64,000 nucleotides of DNA from BOG-908 sp964242115 (GTDB lineage: Bacteria > Pseudomonadota > Alphaproteobacteria > Acetobacterales > Acetobacteraceae), in contig CAXSZX010000002.1 of assembly GCA_964242115.1 (NCBI GenBank), forward strand, positions 1 to 64,000. The letters run 5' to 3'. Below the pieces are notes generated by a model. That model worked only from the letters and a program-made list of their open reading frames with translations. It had not been told where the DNA came from and did no database searches. This document shows positions 37,114-45,928 of the stretch, piece after piece. Each line of letters opens with the position of its first letter. Position 1 is the first letter of the stretch. Made by a program: the position numbers and the translations under genes.

Positions 37114-39975
37114 ATGCCCGGCGCCGACATGTTCGCCACCGCCCTCAACGGCGGCAACGCTGCCTTCATTGCCTCGCTCTACGCAAAGTGGGTCGAGGCG
37201 CCGGGCTCGGTAGACGAGAGCTTCGCCGACCTGTTCGCCTCGCTGAACGACGAGGTTCGATCCGTGCTGACCGACGCCACTGGCGCGTCCTGGGCGCCGC
37301 GCCCCGCCGGCTTCGACGACCCGCAACCCGTCTCAGCCCTACCGGAACGGCGCACCAGCACCGAAGCTTCCATCCGTGCGGCGGTGCTGGACAGCATACG
37401 CGCGCTGATGATGATCCGCGTCTACCGCGTGCGCGGCCACCTCGAAGCCCAGCTCGACCCGCTCGGCCTGCAGAAGCCGAAGGCACACCCGGAGCTCGAC
37501 CCGCGCAGCTACGGCTTCACGGATGCCGACTGGGACCGGCCGATCTTCATCGACCGCGTGCTGGGCCGAGAGACGGCCACGCTGCGCGAGATCATGGACA
37601 TCCTGCGCCGCTCCTATTGCGGGCCGGTCGGCGTAGAGTTCATGCACATCCAGGACCCGACGCAAAAGGCCTGGATACAGCGCCGCATCGAGGGCGCGCC
37701 GTGGCTCTCCGCCTTCGACGCCGCCGCCAAGCGCACCATCCTCAGCCAGCTGACCGACGCCGAGGGCTTCGAGGCGTTCTGCCAGAAGCGCTACGTCGGC
37801 ACCAAGCGCTTCGGGCTGGAAGGCGGCGAGGTCACCATCCCGGCGCTGCACGCGATGATCGAGAGCGTGGTGGCCGCCGGCACGCGCGAGATCGTCATCG
37901 GCATGCCGCATCGCGGCCGGCTGAACACGCTGGTCAACATCGTCAAGAAGCCGTTGACCGCGCTGTTTTCCGAGTTTGCCGGCGCCAGCTTCAAGCCGGA
38001 CGACGTGCAGGGCTCCGGCGACGTGAAGTACCACCTCGGCACGTCCACCGACGTCGAGATTGCCGGCCAGATGGTGCACCTCTCGCTGCAGCCGAACCCC
38101 TCCCACCTCGAGGCGGTGGACCCTGTGGTGGTGGGCAAGGTGCGCGCGCGCCAGGACCTGGCCGGCGACACCGACACGCGGCGCAGCGTGATGGGCATCT
38201 TGCTGCACGGCGACGCGGCTTTCGCCGGCCAGGGCCTGGTTTACGAGACGCTGGCGATGAGCCAGTTGTTTGGCTACCGTACCGGCGGCACCATACACGT
38301 GGTGGTCAACAACCAGATCGGCTTCACCACCCTGCCCGCCCACGCGTATTCGGGGCTGTATTGCACTGACATCGCGAAATCGATCCAGGTGCCGATCATC
38401 CACGTCAACGGCGACGAGCCGGAAGCGGTGGTGTTTGCCTCGCGCATGGCGGCCGAGTTTCGCCAGCAATTCGCCACCGACTTCGTGCTCGACATCGTCT
38501 GCTACCGCCGCCACGGCCACAACGAGACCGACGAGCCGGCCTTCACTCAGCCGATCATGTACCGCGCGATCAAGGACCGGCCGACGACGCGCGCGCTCTA
38601 CGCACGTCGCCTCGCGGGCGAGGGCGTGCTGGGGGCCGACGACGCGCAAGCGATGTGGGACGCCCTGTTCCAGCGTTACGACGAGGCGCACCAGGCCGCG
38701 CAGTCCTACCGCGTGAACAAGGCGGACTGGCTGGAAGGCAACTGGCGCGGCCTGAAGACCGACGAGGCGCAGGACGAGACCGAGCAGGCCACTGCGGTGC
38801 GCGAGAGCGAGCTGCATGAGGTTGGCATGGCTCTGGCGGCGGTGCCGGCCAACTTCGATCTCAACCCCAAGATCGCCCGCCAGCTCGACGCCAAGCGCGC
38901 GATGATCGAGACCGGCGAGGGTGTCGACTGGGCGACGGCCGAGGCGCTGGCGTTTGGCTCGCTGCTGCTGGAGGGGCACCACGTGCGGCTGTCCGGCGAG
39001 GACTGCCAGCGCGGCACGTTCAGCCAGCGCCACGCGGTGCTGATCGACCAGACCAACCAGAACGAATACGTGCCGCTGAACAACATCCGGCCGCGGCAGG
39101 CGCGTTTCGAGGTGTTCAACTCGCTGCTCTCGGAAGCCGGCGTGCTTGGCTTCGAATACGGCTACTCGCTGGCCGACCCTTGGACGCTGGTGCTGTGGGA
39201 GGCGCAGTTCGGCGACTTCGCCAACGGCGCGCAGGTGATCATCGACCAGTTCCTGGCCAGCGGAGAGACCAAGTGGCTGCGCATGTCCGGGCTGACCCTG
39301 CTGCTGCCGCACGGGCACGAGGGCCAGGGGCCGGAACACTCGTCGGCCCGGCTGGAGCGGTATTTGCAGCTCTGCGCAGAGCGGAACATGACGGTGGCCA
39401 ACATCACCACGCCGGCGAACTACTTCCACGCGCTGCGCCGCCAGGTGAAGCGCAACTTCCGCAAGCCGCTGGTGATCATGACGCCGAAATCGCTGCTGCG
39501 TGCCAAGCTCGCGGTTAGCCCGGTGGCAGAGATGGCCGGCGACAGCCGCTTCCGTACGGTGATAGGCGAGACCGACGCCATCGCGCCGGGGCCCGAGGTG
39601 AAGCGCGTGGTGCTGTGCAGCGGCAAGGTATATTACGATCTGCTATCGGAACGGCGCGACCGCGGCCTGCGTGACGTGGCGATCCTGCGGTTGGAGCAGC
39701 TCTACCCGTTCCCGGAAAAGACGCTCGCCTTTTCAATGAAGCCGTATGCCAAGGCACAGCACGTGGTTTGGTGCCAGGAGGAGCCGGAGAACATGGGCGC
39801 CTGGAGCTTCGTGGACCGCCGGATCGAGCGGGTTCTGACCGCCCTGAAGCACAAGGCCAAACGGCCGGAGTTCGTCGGCCGCGCGGGAGCGGCGAGCCCG
39901 GCCACCGGGCTCGCCAAGGTGCACGCGGCCGAGCAGGCCAGCCTGGTGCGCCGCGCGCTGGGCGTGGAGGGGTAA
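37114..39975 (+). CDS. sucA: 2-oxoglutarate dehydrogenase E1 component
   Basis: 953 residues, normal length. The N-terminal peripheral segment (NAAFIASLYAKWVEAPGSVD) resembles the part that docks on E2. The thiamine-diphosphate domain contains VVVGMPHRGRLN-like text (IVIGMPHRGRLNTLVN), GDVKYHLG, LQPNPSHLEAVDPVVVGKVRARQD, HGDAAFAGQGLVYE and the CYRRHGHNETDEPAFTQP motif. Later come the C-terminal LLPHGHEGQGPEHSSARLER and GKVYYDL. It decarboxylates 2-oxoglutarate and passes succinyl to the E2 lipoyl arm. AGGAG ends ~12 bases before the ATG. Only 5 bases separate it from sucB. Confidence 0.98.
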   Translation: MPGADMFATALNGGNAAFIASLYAKWVEAPGSVDESFADLFASLNDEVRSVLTDATGASWAPRPAGFDDPQPVSALPERRTSTEASIRAAVLDSIRALMMIRVYRVRGHLEAQLDPLGLQKPKAHPELDPRSYGFTDADWDRPIFIDRVLGRETATLREIMDILRRSYCGPVGVEFMHIQDPTQKAWIQRRIEGAPWLSAFDAAAKRTILSQLTDAEGFEAFCQKRYVGTKRFGLEGGEVTIPALHAMIESVVAAGTREIVIGMPHRGRLNTLVNIVKKPLTALFSEFAGASFKPDDVQGSGDVKYHLGTSTDVEIAGQMVHLSLQPNPSHLEAVDPVVVGKVRARQDLAGDTDTRRSVMGILLHGDAAFAGQGLVYETLAMSQLFGYRTGGTIHVVVNNQIGFTTLPAHAYSGLYCTDIAKSIQVPIIHVNGDEPEAVVFASRMAAEFRQQFATDFVLDIVCYRRHGHNETDEPAFTQPIMYRAIKDRPTTRALYARRLAGEGVLGADDAQAMWDALFQRYDEAHQAAQSYRVNKADWLEGNWRGLKTDEAQDETEQATAVRESELHEVGMALAAVPANFDLNPKIARQLDAKRAMIETGEGVDWATAEALAFGSLLLEGHHVRLSGEDCQRGTFSQRHAVLIDQTNQNEYVPLNNIRPRQARFEVFNSLLSEAGVLGFEYGYSLADPWTLVLWEAQFGDFANGAQVIIDQFLASGETKWLRMSGLTLLLPHGHEGQGPEHSSARLERYLQLCAERNMTVANITTPANYFHALRRQVKRNFRKPLVIMTPKSLLRAKLAVSPVAEMAGDSRFRTVIGETDAIAPGPEVKRVVLCSGKVYYDLLSERRDRGLRDVAILRLEQLYPFPEKTLAFSMKPYAKAQHVVWCQEEPENMGAWSFVDRRIERVLTALKHKAKRPEFVGRAGAASPATGLAKVHAAEQASLVRRALGVEG

Positions 39976-39980
39976 GGCCG

Positions 39981-41465
39981 ATGACCGACATCCTGGTGCC
40001 CACCCTGGGCGAGAGCGTCACCACGGCCACCGTGGCGCGCTGGCTGAAAAAGGCCGGCGAAGCGGTGGCGGCAGACGAGCCGGTGGTGGAGCTGGAGACC
40101 GACAAGGTGACGGTGGAGGTCAACGCCAGCGTCGCCGGGGTGATGGAGCGTCCCTCGGTCGAGGAGGGTGCGGAGGTGGAGGTGGGCACGGTGCTGGGCA
40201 GCATCGCCGCCGGTGGGGCTGCGATGGCGCCGGGCGCGGTGCCGGGTGTGCAGGACAGCGTTTCCGCCAAGCCGGCAACGGTGCCGGCAGCGCAGGGCGC
40301 AGCTTCGCCACCGGCGCGGACAGGTGCGGACGCCGCGTCAAGCGGACAAGCTGCAGCGGGTGTTCCTGCGCCGGTGCAGGCCAACACTCCTGCGGCCCCG
40401 GCCACGCGGGCCGAACCGGACGCAGCGCGCGATGCGGTGTCCGAGCCGTCGCCGGCGAAGCTGCAACCAGCACCGTCCGGACCTGGCGTGCAGGCGCCCG
40501 CTGCTCCGTCCGGGCCGGTGGCGCGGCCGGCGACACCGCCCGCCGAATTCCGTGCCGACCGCAGCGGGCACGCGCCGTTGCCTGCGGCCGCGAAGATGAT
40601 GCAGGAGCGTGACGTCTCCGCCGAGGTGATGGGTACGGGCACCGGCAAGGACGGACGCATCACCAAGGGCGACGTGCTGGCGTTCCTCAACCGGCCTGCG
40701 CCGGTGGCGAGCGCGGCCGCCCCGCAGGTGCAGGCCGCGTCCAAGGCGCCAAGGACGGCGGATGCGCGCGAGGAGCGGGTGCGGATGACGCGCCTGCGCC
40801 GCACCATCGCGCAGCGGCTGAAGGAGGCGCAGAACACCGCGGCGATGCTGACCACCTTCAACGAGGTGGACATGTCCGCGGTGATGGCCCTGCGCAGCGA
40901 GTACAAGGACGCGTTCGAGAAGAAGAACGCCGGCGTGCGGTTAGGCTTCATGAGCTTCTTCGTGCGCGCCTGCATCGCCGGCCTGCATGAATACCCGGCG
41001 GTGAACGCGGAGATCGACGGCGAGGACATCGTCTACAAGAACTACGTGCACATGGGCATCGCGGTGGGCGGCCCGTCCGGGCTGGTGGTGCCGGTGTTGC
41101 GGGACGCGCAGGATATGAGCTTCGCGCAGATCGAGGCGGCGATTGCCGGCGCGGGGCGGCGTGCGCGTGACGGGCAGTTGAAGCTGGAGGAGCTGACGGG
41201 GGGAAGTTTCTCCATCACCAACGGCGGCACCTACGGGTCGCTGATGAGCACGCCGATCTTGAACCCGCCGCAATCGGCGATCCTGGGGATGCACAAGATA
41301 CAGGACCGGCCGGTGGCGGTGGGTGGGAAGGTCGAGATACGGCCGATGATGTACCTGGCGCTGTCGTACGACCACCGGGTCATCGACGGGAAGGAGGCGG
41401 TGAGTTTTCTCGTGCGGGTGAAAGAGGGAATTGAGGATCCGCGGCGGTTGCTGCTGGGACTGTAG
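39981..41465 (+). CDS. sucB: 2-oxoglutarate dehydrogenase E2, dihydrolipoyllysine succinyltransferase
   Basis: 494 residues, longer than the usual ~400-420. The extra length is an Ala/Pro/Gln linker. A single lipoyl domain spans residues 1-75 (VPTLGESVTTATVARW; lipoylated Lys in ELETDKVTVEV, ~43). A ~110-residue linker follows, then the E3/E1-binding domain (AAAKMMQERDVSAEVMGTGTGK then DGRITKGDVLAFL, ~205-240). The catalytic domain ends with SYDHRVIDGKEAVSFL, carrying the catalytic His and Asp. It transfers succinyl to CoA. Starts 5 bases after sucA; a longer upstream frame lies inside sucA and is rejected. Confidence 0.97.
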   Translation: MTDILVPTLGESVTTATVARWLKKAGEAVAADEPVVELETDKVTVEVNASVAGVMERPSVEEGAEVEVGTVLGSIAAGGAAMAPGAVPGVQDSVSAKPATVPAAQGAASPPARTGADAASSGQAAAGVPAPVQANTPAAPATRAEPDAARDAVSEPSPAKLQPAPSGPGVQAPAAPSGPVARPATPPAEFRADRSGHAPLPAAAKMMQERDVSAEVMGTGTGKDGRITKGDVLAFLNRPAPVASAAAPQVQAASKAPRTADAREERVRMTRLRRTIAQRLKEAQNTAAMLTTFNEVDMSAVMALRSEYKDAFEKKNAGVRLGFMSFFVRACIAGLHEYPAVNAEIDGEDIVYKNYVHMGIAVGGPSGLVVPVLRDAQDMSFAQIEAAIAGAGRRARDGQLKLEELTGGSFSITNGGTYGSLMSTPILNPPQSAILGMHKIQDRPVAVGGKVEIRPMMYLALSYDHRVIDGKEAVSFLVRVKEGIEDPRRLLLGL

Positions 41466-41731
41466 AGAATGCTGTCAGGAGCAGGTGAAGCTGTATGAAC
41501 ATGCCGCGTCAGCGAGACTGAACGCGTTGATACACGATCGACGCGTAGCCGCCGCGCCAACGTATCTCTTACTACTTTGCTGCACGGCTGCGCACGCAAG
41601 CCAAGTTGAAACGTCCGCGCCCGAACGGCCTGTCGTCGGCACGGTTAGGAAAGGTCCTGTCTCCCAGCCTACTACGTTCCTCCAGATCAACCCGCGGGAG
41701 CTGTGTTTGACATGACGCGCCACTGCGGGGT

Positions 41732-41995
41732 TTGGTCAGCGTCCCGTCCGCTGTCTACCCGAAAACCTATGCGGCAGAAGCGCGTGAAGGAGTCGTCTGT
41801 ATAAGCTGTGCAATCGACACAGCAGGCCATCTGATAGACTGCTGCGTCGCACAGGTGTGGGGTGATAGCGCTTTCGGCCAGTCAGGTTTTTCGTGGATCG
41901 AACAGCCTGGATTGCGCGCCGCGCCGATGATGCTGAACGGTGCGGCAGTTGCCGGCCGCCACAGCTTCATTTTGCAGTTCAAGAACCCATCTTAA
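41732..41995 (+). CDS. TonB C-terminal-like small protein, possibly the 3' part of a frameshifted gene
   Basis: 87 residues from TTG 41732. YPKTYAAEAREGVVCISCAI then DTAGHLIDCCVAQVWGDSAF, with GLRAAPMMLNGAAVAGRHSFIL, follows the TonB C-terminal pattern (YP..a...g.Gvv.v...id..G.l..c.V). Just upstream, in another frame, lies a good signal-peptide-like stretch (YLLLLCCTAAHA, near 41570) followed by PERPVVGTVRKGPVSQPTTF, which stops at 41713-41715. Together they look like one exported protein broken by a single indel near 41715-41730. It sits oddly between sucB and lpd. Function unknown. Confidence 0.5.
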   Translation: MVSVPSAVYPKTYAAEAREGVVCISCAIDTAGHLIDCCVAQVWGDSAFGQSGFSWIEQPGLRAAPMMLNGAAVAGRHSFILQFKNPS

Positions 41996-42038
41996 GATCA
42001 GGTTCAGAAGCACGCGCGCTTCTCACGTAAAGGCTACC

Positions 42039-43793
42039 ATGACCACAACGATCGTCGTCCCAACTCTAGGTGAGAGCGTCACCACCGCGACCATCGCGCG
42101 CTGGCTGAAGCAGCCTGGCAGCAACGTGCAAGCCGACGAACCGATCGTCGAACTCGAGACCGACAAGGTCACCGTCGAGGTGAACGCACCTGCAGCCGGC
42201 ACGCTCGGCGCGCACCAGGCCGCGGAAGGCGCGGAAGTCTCTGTCGGCGACACGCTCGCCACCATCGACGAGTCCGTAGCATCAGCCGTGCCGTCGCCGT
42301 CGCCCGCGCCCGCGCTCACGCCGCAACCAGAAGCGCCACCCGCCCCGATGCTAGCCACCCCCTCGCAAGCCGCCCCGTCCGCACCCACACAGCCCACCGA
42401 AGCCGCCGACACATACGATGTCATCGTCATCGGCGGCGGCCCGGGCGGCTACGTCGCCGCAATCCGCGCAGCCCAGCTAGGCCTGCGCACCGCCTGCGTG
42501 GAAAAGCGCGAAACCCTCGGCGGCACCTGTCTCAACATCGGCTGCATCCCGTCCAAGGCGCTGCTGCAATCCTCGGAAAACTTCCACGAGGTGCAAGGCT
42601 CGTTCAAGGACCACGGCATCAACGTCAGCGGCGTGACACTCGACCTCGCACGCATGCAAGCCCGCAAGGGCGAAGTCGTCAGCGCCAACGTGAAAGGCGT
42701 AGAGTTCCTCTTTAAGAAGAACAAAGTTGCCTGGCTGAAAGGGCAAGCGCGCGTCGACGCACCAGGCAGCGTCAGCGTCGACGGCCGCACCTACACCGCC
42801 CGCCACATCGTCGTTGCCACCGGCAGCGAGAGCATCCCGCTCCCCGGCGTCACCATCGACGAGCGCCGCATCGTCACCTCTACCGGCGCGCTCGAGCTCG
42901 ACACCGTCCCGAAACACCTAGTCGTCATCGGCGGCGGCTACATCGGGCTCGAGCTCGGCTCCGTCTGGCACCGCCTCGGCGCGCAAGTCACCGTCGTGGA
43001 GTACCTCGACCGCCTCGTCCCAGGCATGGACGGCGAGATCGGCAAGACCTTCGAACGCGTGCTCGCCAAGCAGGGCCTGACGTTCAAGCTCAGCACCAAG
43101 GTCACCGCCGCCAACGCGACCGCCGACGGCGTTGACCTCACCATGGAACCCGCCAAGGGCGGTACTACGGAAACCCTGCACGCCGACGTGGTGCTCGTCG
43201 CTATCGGCCGCCGCCCCTACACAGCCCAGCTCGGCCTGGCCGAGGCCGGCGTCGCCTTGGACGAGCGTGGCTTCGTCAAGATTGACCCGCACTACCGCAC
43301 CAACGTGGACGGCATCTACGCCATCGGCGACGTCATCACCGGCCCCATGCTCGCCCACAAGGCCGAAGAGGAAGGTGTGGCCGTCGCCGAACTGATCGCC
43401 GGCCAGGCTGGCCACGTGAACTACGGCGTCATCCCCGGCGTGGTCTTCACCTGGCCGGAAGTCGCCAGCATCGGCGCCACCGAGGAGATGCTGAAAAGAG
43501 ACGGCATCACCTACAACGTTGGCAAGTTCCCGTTCACCGCCAACGGCCGCGCGCGTGCGATGGGTGCGACCGAGGGGTTCGTGAAGATCCTCGCAGACAA
43601 GACCACCGACCGCATCCTCGGCGCCCACATCATCGGGCCGGACGCCGGCACGCTGATCGCCGAGATCGCCACCGCCATGGAGTTTGGTGCGTCCTCCGAG
43701 GACGTGGGGCGCATCTGCCACGCGCATCCTTCGCTGAGCGAGGCGGTGAAGGAGGCGGCGCTCGCGGTGGACGGGCGGGCGTTGCATATATGA
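42039..43793 (+). CDS. lpdA: Dihydrolipoyl dehydrogenase (E3) with N-terminal lipoyl domain
   Basis: 584 residues against ~465 for a plain E3. Residues 1-75 form a lipoyl domain (TTIVVPTLGESVTTATIARW; lipoyl Lys in ELETDKVTVEV) strikingly like that of the SucB here. A ~50-residue Ala/Pro linker follows, then E3: FAD-binding YDVIVIGGGPGGYVAAIRAAQLG (~127), redox disulfide GGTCLNIGCIPSKALL, NAD-binding VVIGGGYIGLELGSVWHRLG, IGRRPYTAQLGL, YAIGDVITGPMLAHKAEEEG and the C-terminal catalytic HAHPSLSEAVKEAA. It reoxidises dihydrolipoate with NAD. AAAGG precedes ATG 42039. Separated from sucB by ~570 bases containing the TonB-like relic. Confidence 0.97.
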   Translation: MTTTIVVPTLGESVTTATIARWLKQPGSNVQADEPIVELETDKVTVEVNAPAAGTLGAHQAAEGAEVSVGDTLATIDESVASAVPSPSPAPALTPQPEAPPAPMLATPSQAAPSAPTQPTEAADTYDVIVIGGGPGGYVAAIRAAQLGLRTACVEKRETLGGTCLNIGCIPSKALLQSSENFHEVQGSFKDHGINVSGVTLDLARMQARKGEVVSANVKGVEFLFKKNKVAWLKGQARVDAPGSVSVDGRTYTARHIVVATGSESIPLPGVTIDERRIVTSTGALELDTVPKHLVVIGGGYIGLELGSVWHRLGAQVTVVEYLDRLVPGMDGEIGKTFERVLAKQGLTFKLSTKVTAANATADGVDLTMEPAKGGTTETLHADVVLVAIGRRPYTAQLGLAEAGVALDERGFVKIDPHYRTNVDGIYAIGDVITGPMLAHKAEEEGVAVAELIAGQAGHVNYGVIPGVVFTWPEVASIGATEEMLKRDGITYNVGKFPFTANGRARAMGATEGFVKILADKTTDRILGAHIIGPDAGTLIAEIATAMEFGASSEDVGRICHAHPSLSEAVKEAALAVDGRALHI

Positions 43794-43795
43794 AA

Positions 43796-43926
43796 GGAAG
43801 CAAGCGCTTCTTTTTCGAGAAAAAGAAGCAAAAAGCATTCATCACGGCTGTCGCGGACTCTCCCGCAACGCGCGCGCAAGCGAACAAAAGCTTTTTGGTT
43901 CTTTTTTTCAAAAAAGAACTGCTTGC
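43796..43926 (+). repeat. AT-rich palindromic intergenic element, copy 15
   Basis: Left arm C-type (GCAAGCGCTTCTTTTTCGAG), right arm canonical G-type, core CACGGCTGTCGCGGAC beside the left arm. It fills the whole gap between the lpd stop and the pdxA start. Confidence 0.95.
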
Positions 43927-44901
43927 TTGCTGATCCTGACCATGGGCGACCCCGCCGGCATCGGTGCAGAGATCACCGCCGGCGCCTGGCGCGCCCTGCG
44001 ACACACCGGCCCCGCCTTCGCCATCCTCGCCGACCCCGACTGGCTCGCCCCCTACGCACCGATCCAGCTGGTAACCGAACTCGGCCAGGCGGACTTTGCT
44101 GACGCCCTCCCCGTCCTGCCCCTCAGCCTCGCCCGCCCCGCCAACCCGGGCCACCCGGACCCGGCCAACGTGCCGGCAACCATCGCCAGCATCGAGACGG
44201 CAGTCCGCCTCGCCCAATCCGGCCAGGCCAGCGCGGTCGTCACCAACCCGATCGCCAAATCCGTGCTGATGGCGGCCGGCTTCCCGCATCCTGGCCACAC
44301 CGAATTCCTTGCGGCGCTGACCGGCGTCCCGGGGCGCGAGGTGATGATGCTCGCTTCGCCGATGCTGCGCGTGGTGCCGGTCACCATCCACGTCTCGCTG
44401 CGTGCGGCGCTCGACCTGCTCACCACGGACGCGATCGTGACCGCCGCGCGCACCACGTACGCCGCACTCATCACCGATTTCGGCATTGCGGCGCCTCGCC
44501 TGGGCATCGCCGGGCTGAACCCGCATGCCGGCGAACAGGGCCGCATGGGCAGCGAGGAGGCCACGATCATCCAGCCGGCCATCGACCGGCTGCGGGCCGA
44601 GGGGATCGACGTCACTGGCCCCTACCCGCCCGACACGATGTTCACCGAGGCCACGCGCGCGCGCTACGACGCGGCGATCTGCATGTATCACGACCAGGCG
44701 CTGATCCCGCTGAAGACGCTGGACATGGCCGGCGGGGTGAACGTGACGCTGGGGCTGCCGATCGTGCGGACGTCGCCGGATCATGGGACGGCGTTCGATA
44801 TCGCGGGAAAAAACCTGGCTGATCCGGGGAGCCTTATTGCGGCGATCGCGCTGGCGGACGATATAGGCAGGGCCAGGGGTTCCACCCCTGGACCCAGCTG
44901 A
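43927..44901 (+). CDS. pdxA: 4-hydroxythreonine-4-phosphate dehydrogenase
   Basis: 324 residues, usual 320-340. Begins LILTMGDPAGIGAEITAGAW, the conserved PdxA N-terminus, with almost no leader. VTNPIAKSVLMAAGFPHPGHTEFLA, SLRAALDLLTTDAIV, GLNPHAGEQGRMGSEE and MYHDQALIPLKTL carry the metal-binding His residues. It makes the precursor that PdxJ, encoded next, converts to pyridoxine phosphate. The start is TTG 43927, at the very edge of the repeat element; the only alternative is the internal ATG of TMGDP. The last ~10 residues (RARGSTPGPS) are encoded by a GC hairpin repeat. Confidence 0.95.
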   Translation: MLILTMGDPAGIGAEITAGAWRALRHTGPAFAILADPDWLAPYAPIQLVTELGQADFADALPVLPLSLARPANPGHPDPANVPATIASIETAVRLAQSGQASAVVTNPIAKSVLMAAGFPHPGHTEFLAALTGVPGREVMMLASPMLRVVPVTIHVSLRAALDLLTTDAIVTAARTTYAALITDFGIAAPRLGIAGLNPHAGEQGRMGSEEATIIQPAIDRLRAEGIDVTGPYPPDTMFTEATRARYDAAICMYHDQALIPLKTLDMAGGVNVTLGLPIVRTSPDHGTAFDIAGKNLADPGSLIAAIALADDIGRARGSTPGPS

Positions 44902-44996
44902 GGCCAGTTGGCCCCAGACCCCATCACCTCAGCGCGGGGCGCCTGACACGTCCGATTCTCCAGGAACGGGGTTCGGGCCCCAACGGGGTCCAGGGA
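44873..44996. repeat. GC-rich palindromic repeat between pdxA and pdxJ
   Basis: CCAGGGGT TCC ACCCCTGG (44873-44891) is a perfect hairpin inside the last pdxA codons. CCCTGGACCC (44886-44895) is repeated inverted as GGGTCCAGGG (44986-44995), giving ~10-bp terminal inverted repeats. Inside lies GGCCAGTTGGCC (44902-44913). It resembles a second, MITE- or terminator-like family. Confidence 0.65.
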
Positions 44997-45047
44997 CGTC
45001 ACGCGGAAGCGTGCTATGCACGACGCCCCTGGCCTTTGGAGCAAGCC

Positions 45048-45773
45048 ATGCCACGCCTAGGCGTCAACATCGACCACGTTGCCACCCTCCGCAACGCCCG
45101 CGGCGGCAGCTTCCCCGACCCCCTCCATGCCGCCCAGATCGCGCTGGACGCCGGCGCCGACGGCATCACGCTGCATCTGCGCGAAGACCGCCGCCACATC
45201 CATGACCACGACCTGGCCCGCATCCGCGCCGCGCTCTCCGCACCCATCAACCTGGAAATGGCCGCGACGCAGGAGATGGTCGGCATCGCAGTGCAGGCCC
45301 GCCCGCACGCTTGCTGCATCGTCCCTGAACACCGCGCCGAGGTCACCACCGAGGGTGGCCTGGATGCCGCCGGCCTGGCGTCCACGCTAGGCCCGATCGT
45401 GGCGAGGCTGCGGGAGGCCGGCATCCGCGTTTCCCTGTTCATCGACCCAGACCCTGCGCAACTGCACGCCGCAGCCGAGCTTGGCGCGCCAGTGGTGGAA
45501 CTGCACACCGGCGCCTACGCGCTTGGCCGGGCCGGCGAGCTGGAGCGGCTGCGCGATGCCGCAGCACTCACCCGAACACTCGGTCTGGAATGTCACGCCG
45601 GGCACGGGCTGACCTACGAGAACGTGGGGCGCATTGCCGCAATGCCGCAGGTGGCGGAACTCAACATCGGACACTTCCTCATCGGCGCAGCGATCACCGA
45701 AGGACTTGGAGAGAGCGTCAGGCGAATGCGAGCGTTGATCCTGGCCGCTCGGAATAACGCACTGACGTCTTGA
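45048..45773 (+). CDS. pdxJ: Pyridoxine 5'-phosphate synthase
   Basis: 241 residues, the family norm. PRLGVNIDHVATLRNARGGSFPDPLHAA contains the invariant NIDHVATLRNAR; ITLHLREDRRHIHDHDL, LNLEMA-like INLEMAATQEM, VSLFIDPDPAQ, VELHTGAYA and CHAGHGLTYENV follow, building the TIM-barrel active site. It condenses 3-amino-1-hydroxyacetone phosphate with deoxyxylulose phosphate to form pyridoxine phosphate. ATG 45048 has GGAG 6 bases upstream; TTG 45036 is rejected. Pairs with pdxA. Confidence 0.97.
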   Translation: MPRLGVNIDHVATLRNARGGSFPDPLHAAQIALDAGADGITLHLREDRRHIHDHDLARIRAALSAPINLEMAATQEMVGIAVQARPHACCIVPEHRAEVTTEGGLDAAGLASTLGPIVARLREAGIRVSLFIDPDPAQLHAAAELGAPVVELHTGAYALGRAGELERLRDAAALTRTLGLECHAGHGLTYENVGRIAAMPQVAELNIGHFLIGAAITEGLGESVRRMRALILAARNNALTS

Positions 45774-45783
45774 GATTGGAGAG

Positions 45784-45907
45784 AGTAAGCGGTTTTTTTA
45801 TGAAAAAGAACCGAAAAACTGTTCCTCCGGCTGTCTCGCCACTTCTGCAGCGCGTAGCTCGGGCGTGAAGTTTTTCGGTTCCTATTTCAAAAAAGAACCG
45901 CTTGCCT
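45784..45907 (+). repeat. AT-rich palindromic intergenic element, copy 16
   Basis: Left arm GTAAGCGGTTTTTTTATG with AAAGAACCG, right arm GAAGTTTTTCGGTTCC then ATTTCAAAAAAGAACCGC. Note the matching CGGTTC/GAACCG in both arms. Core CCGGCTGTCTCG is diverged. Between convergent pdxJ and the S53 gene. Confidence 0.9.
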
Positions 45908-45928
45908 AGCCTTTCCTACAGGTAGGAT

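Noticed and set aside
37339..39429. 696-residue minus-strand ORF opposite sucA
   Set aside because: A classic antisense shadow of a GC-rich gene, His/Val/Arg-rich and without any domain, while the plus strand encodes a full-length E1.
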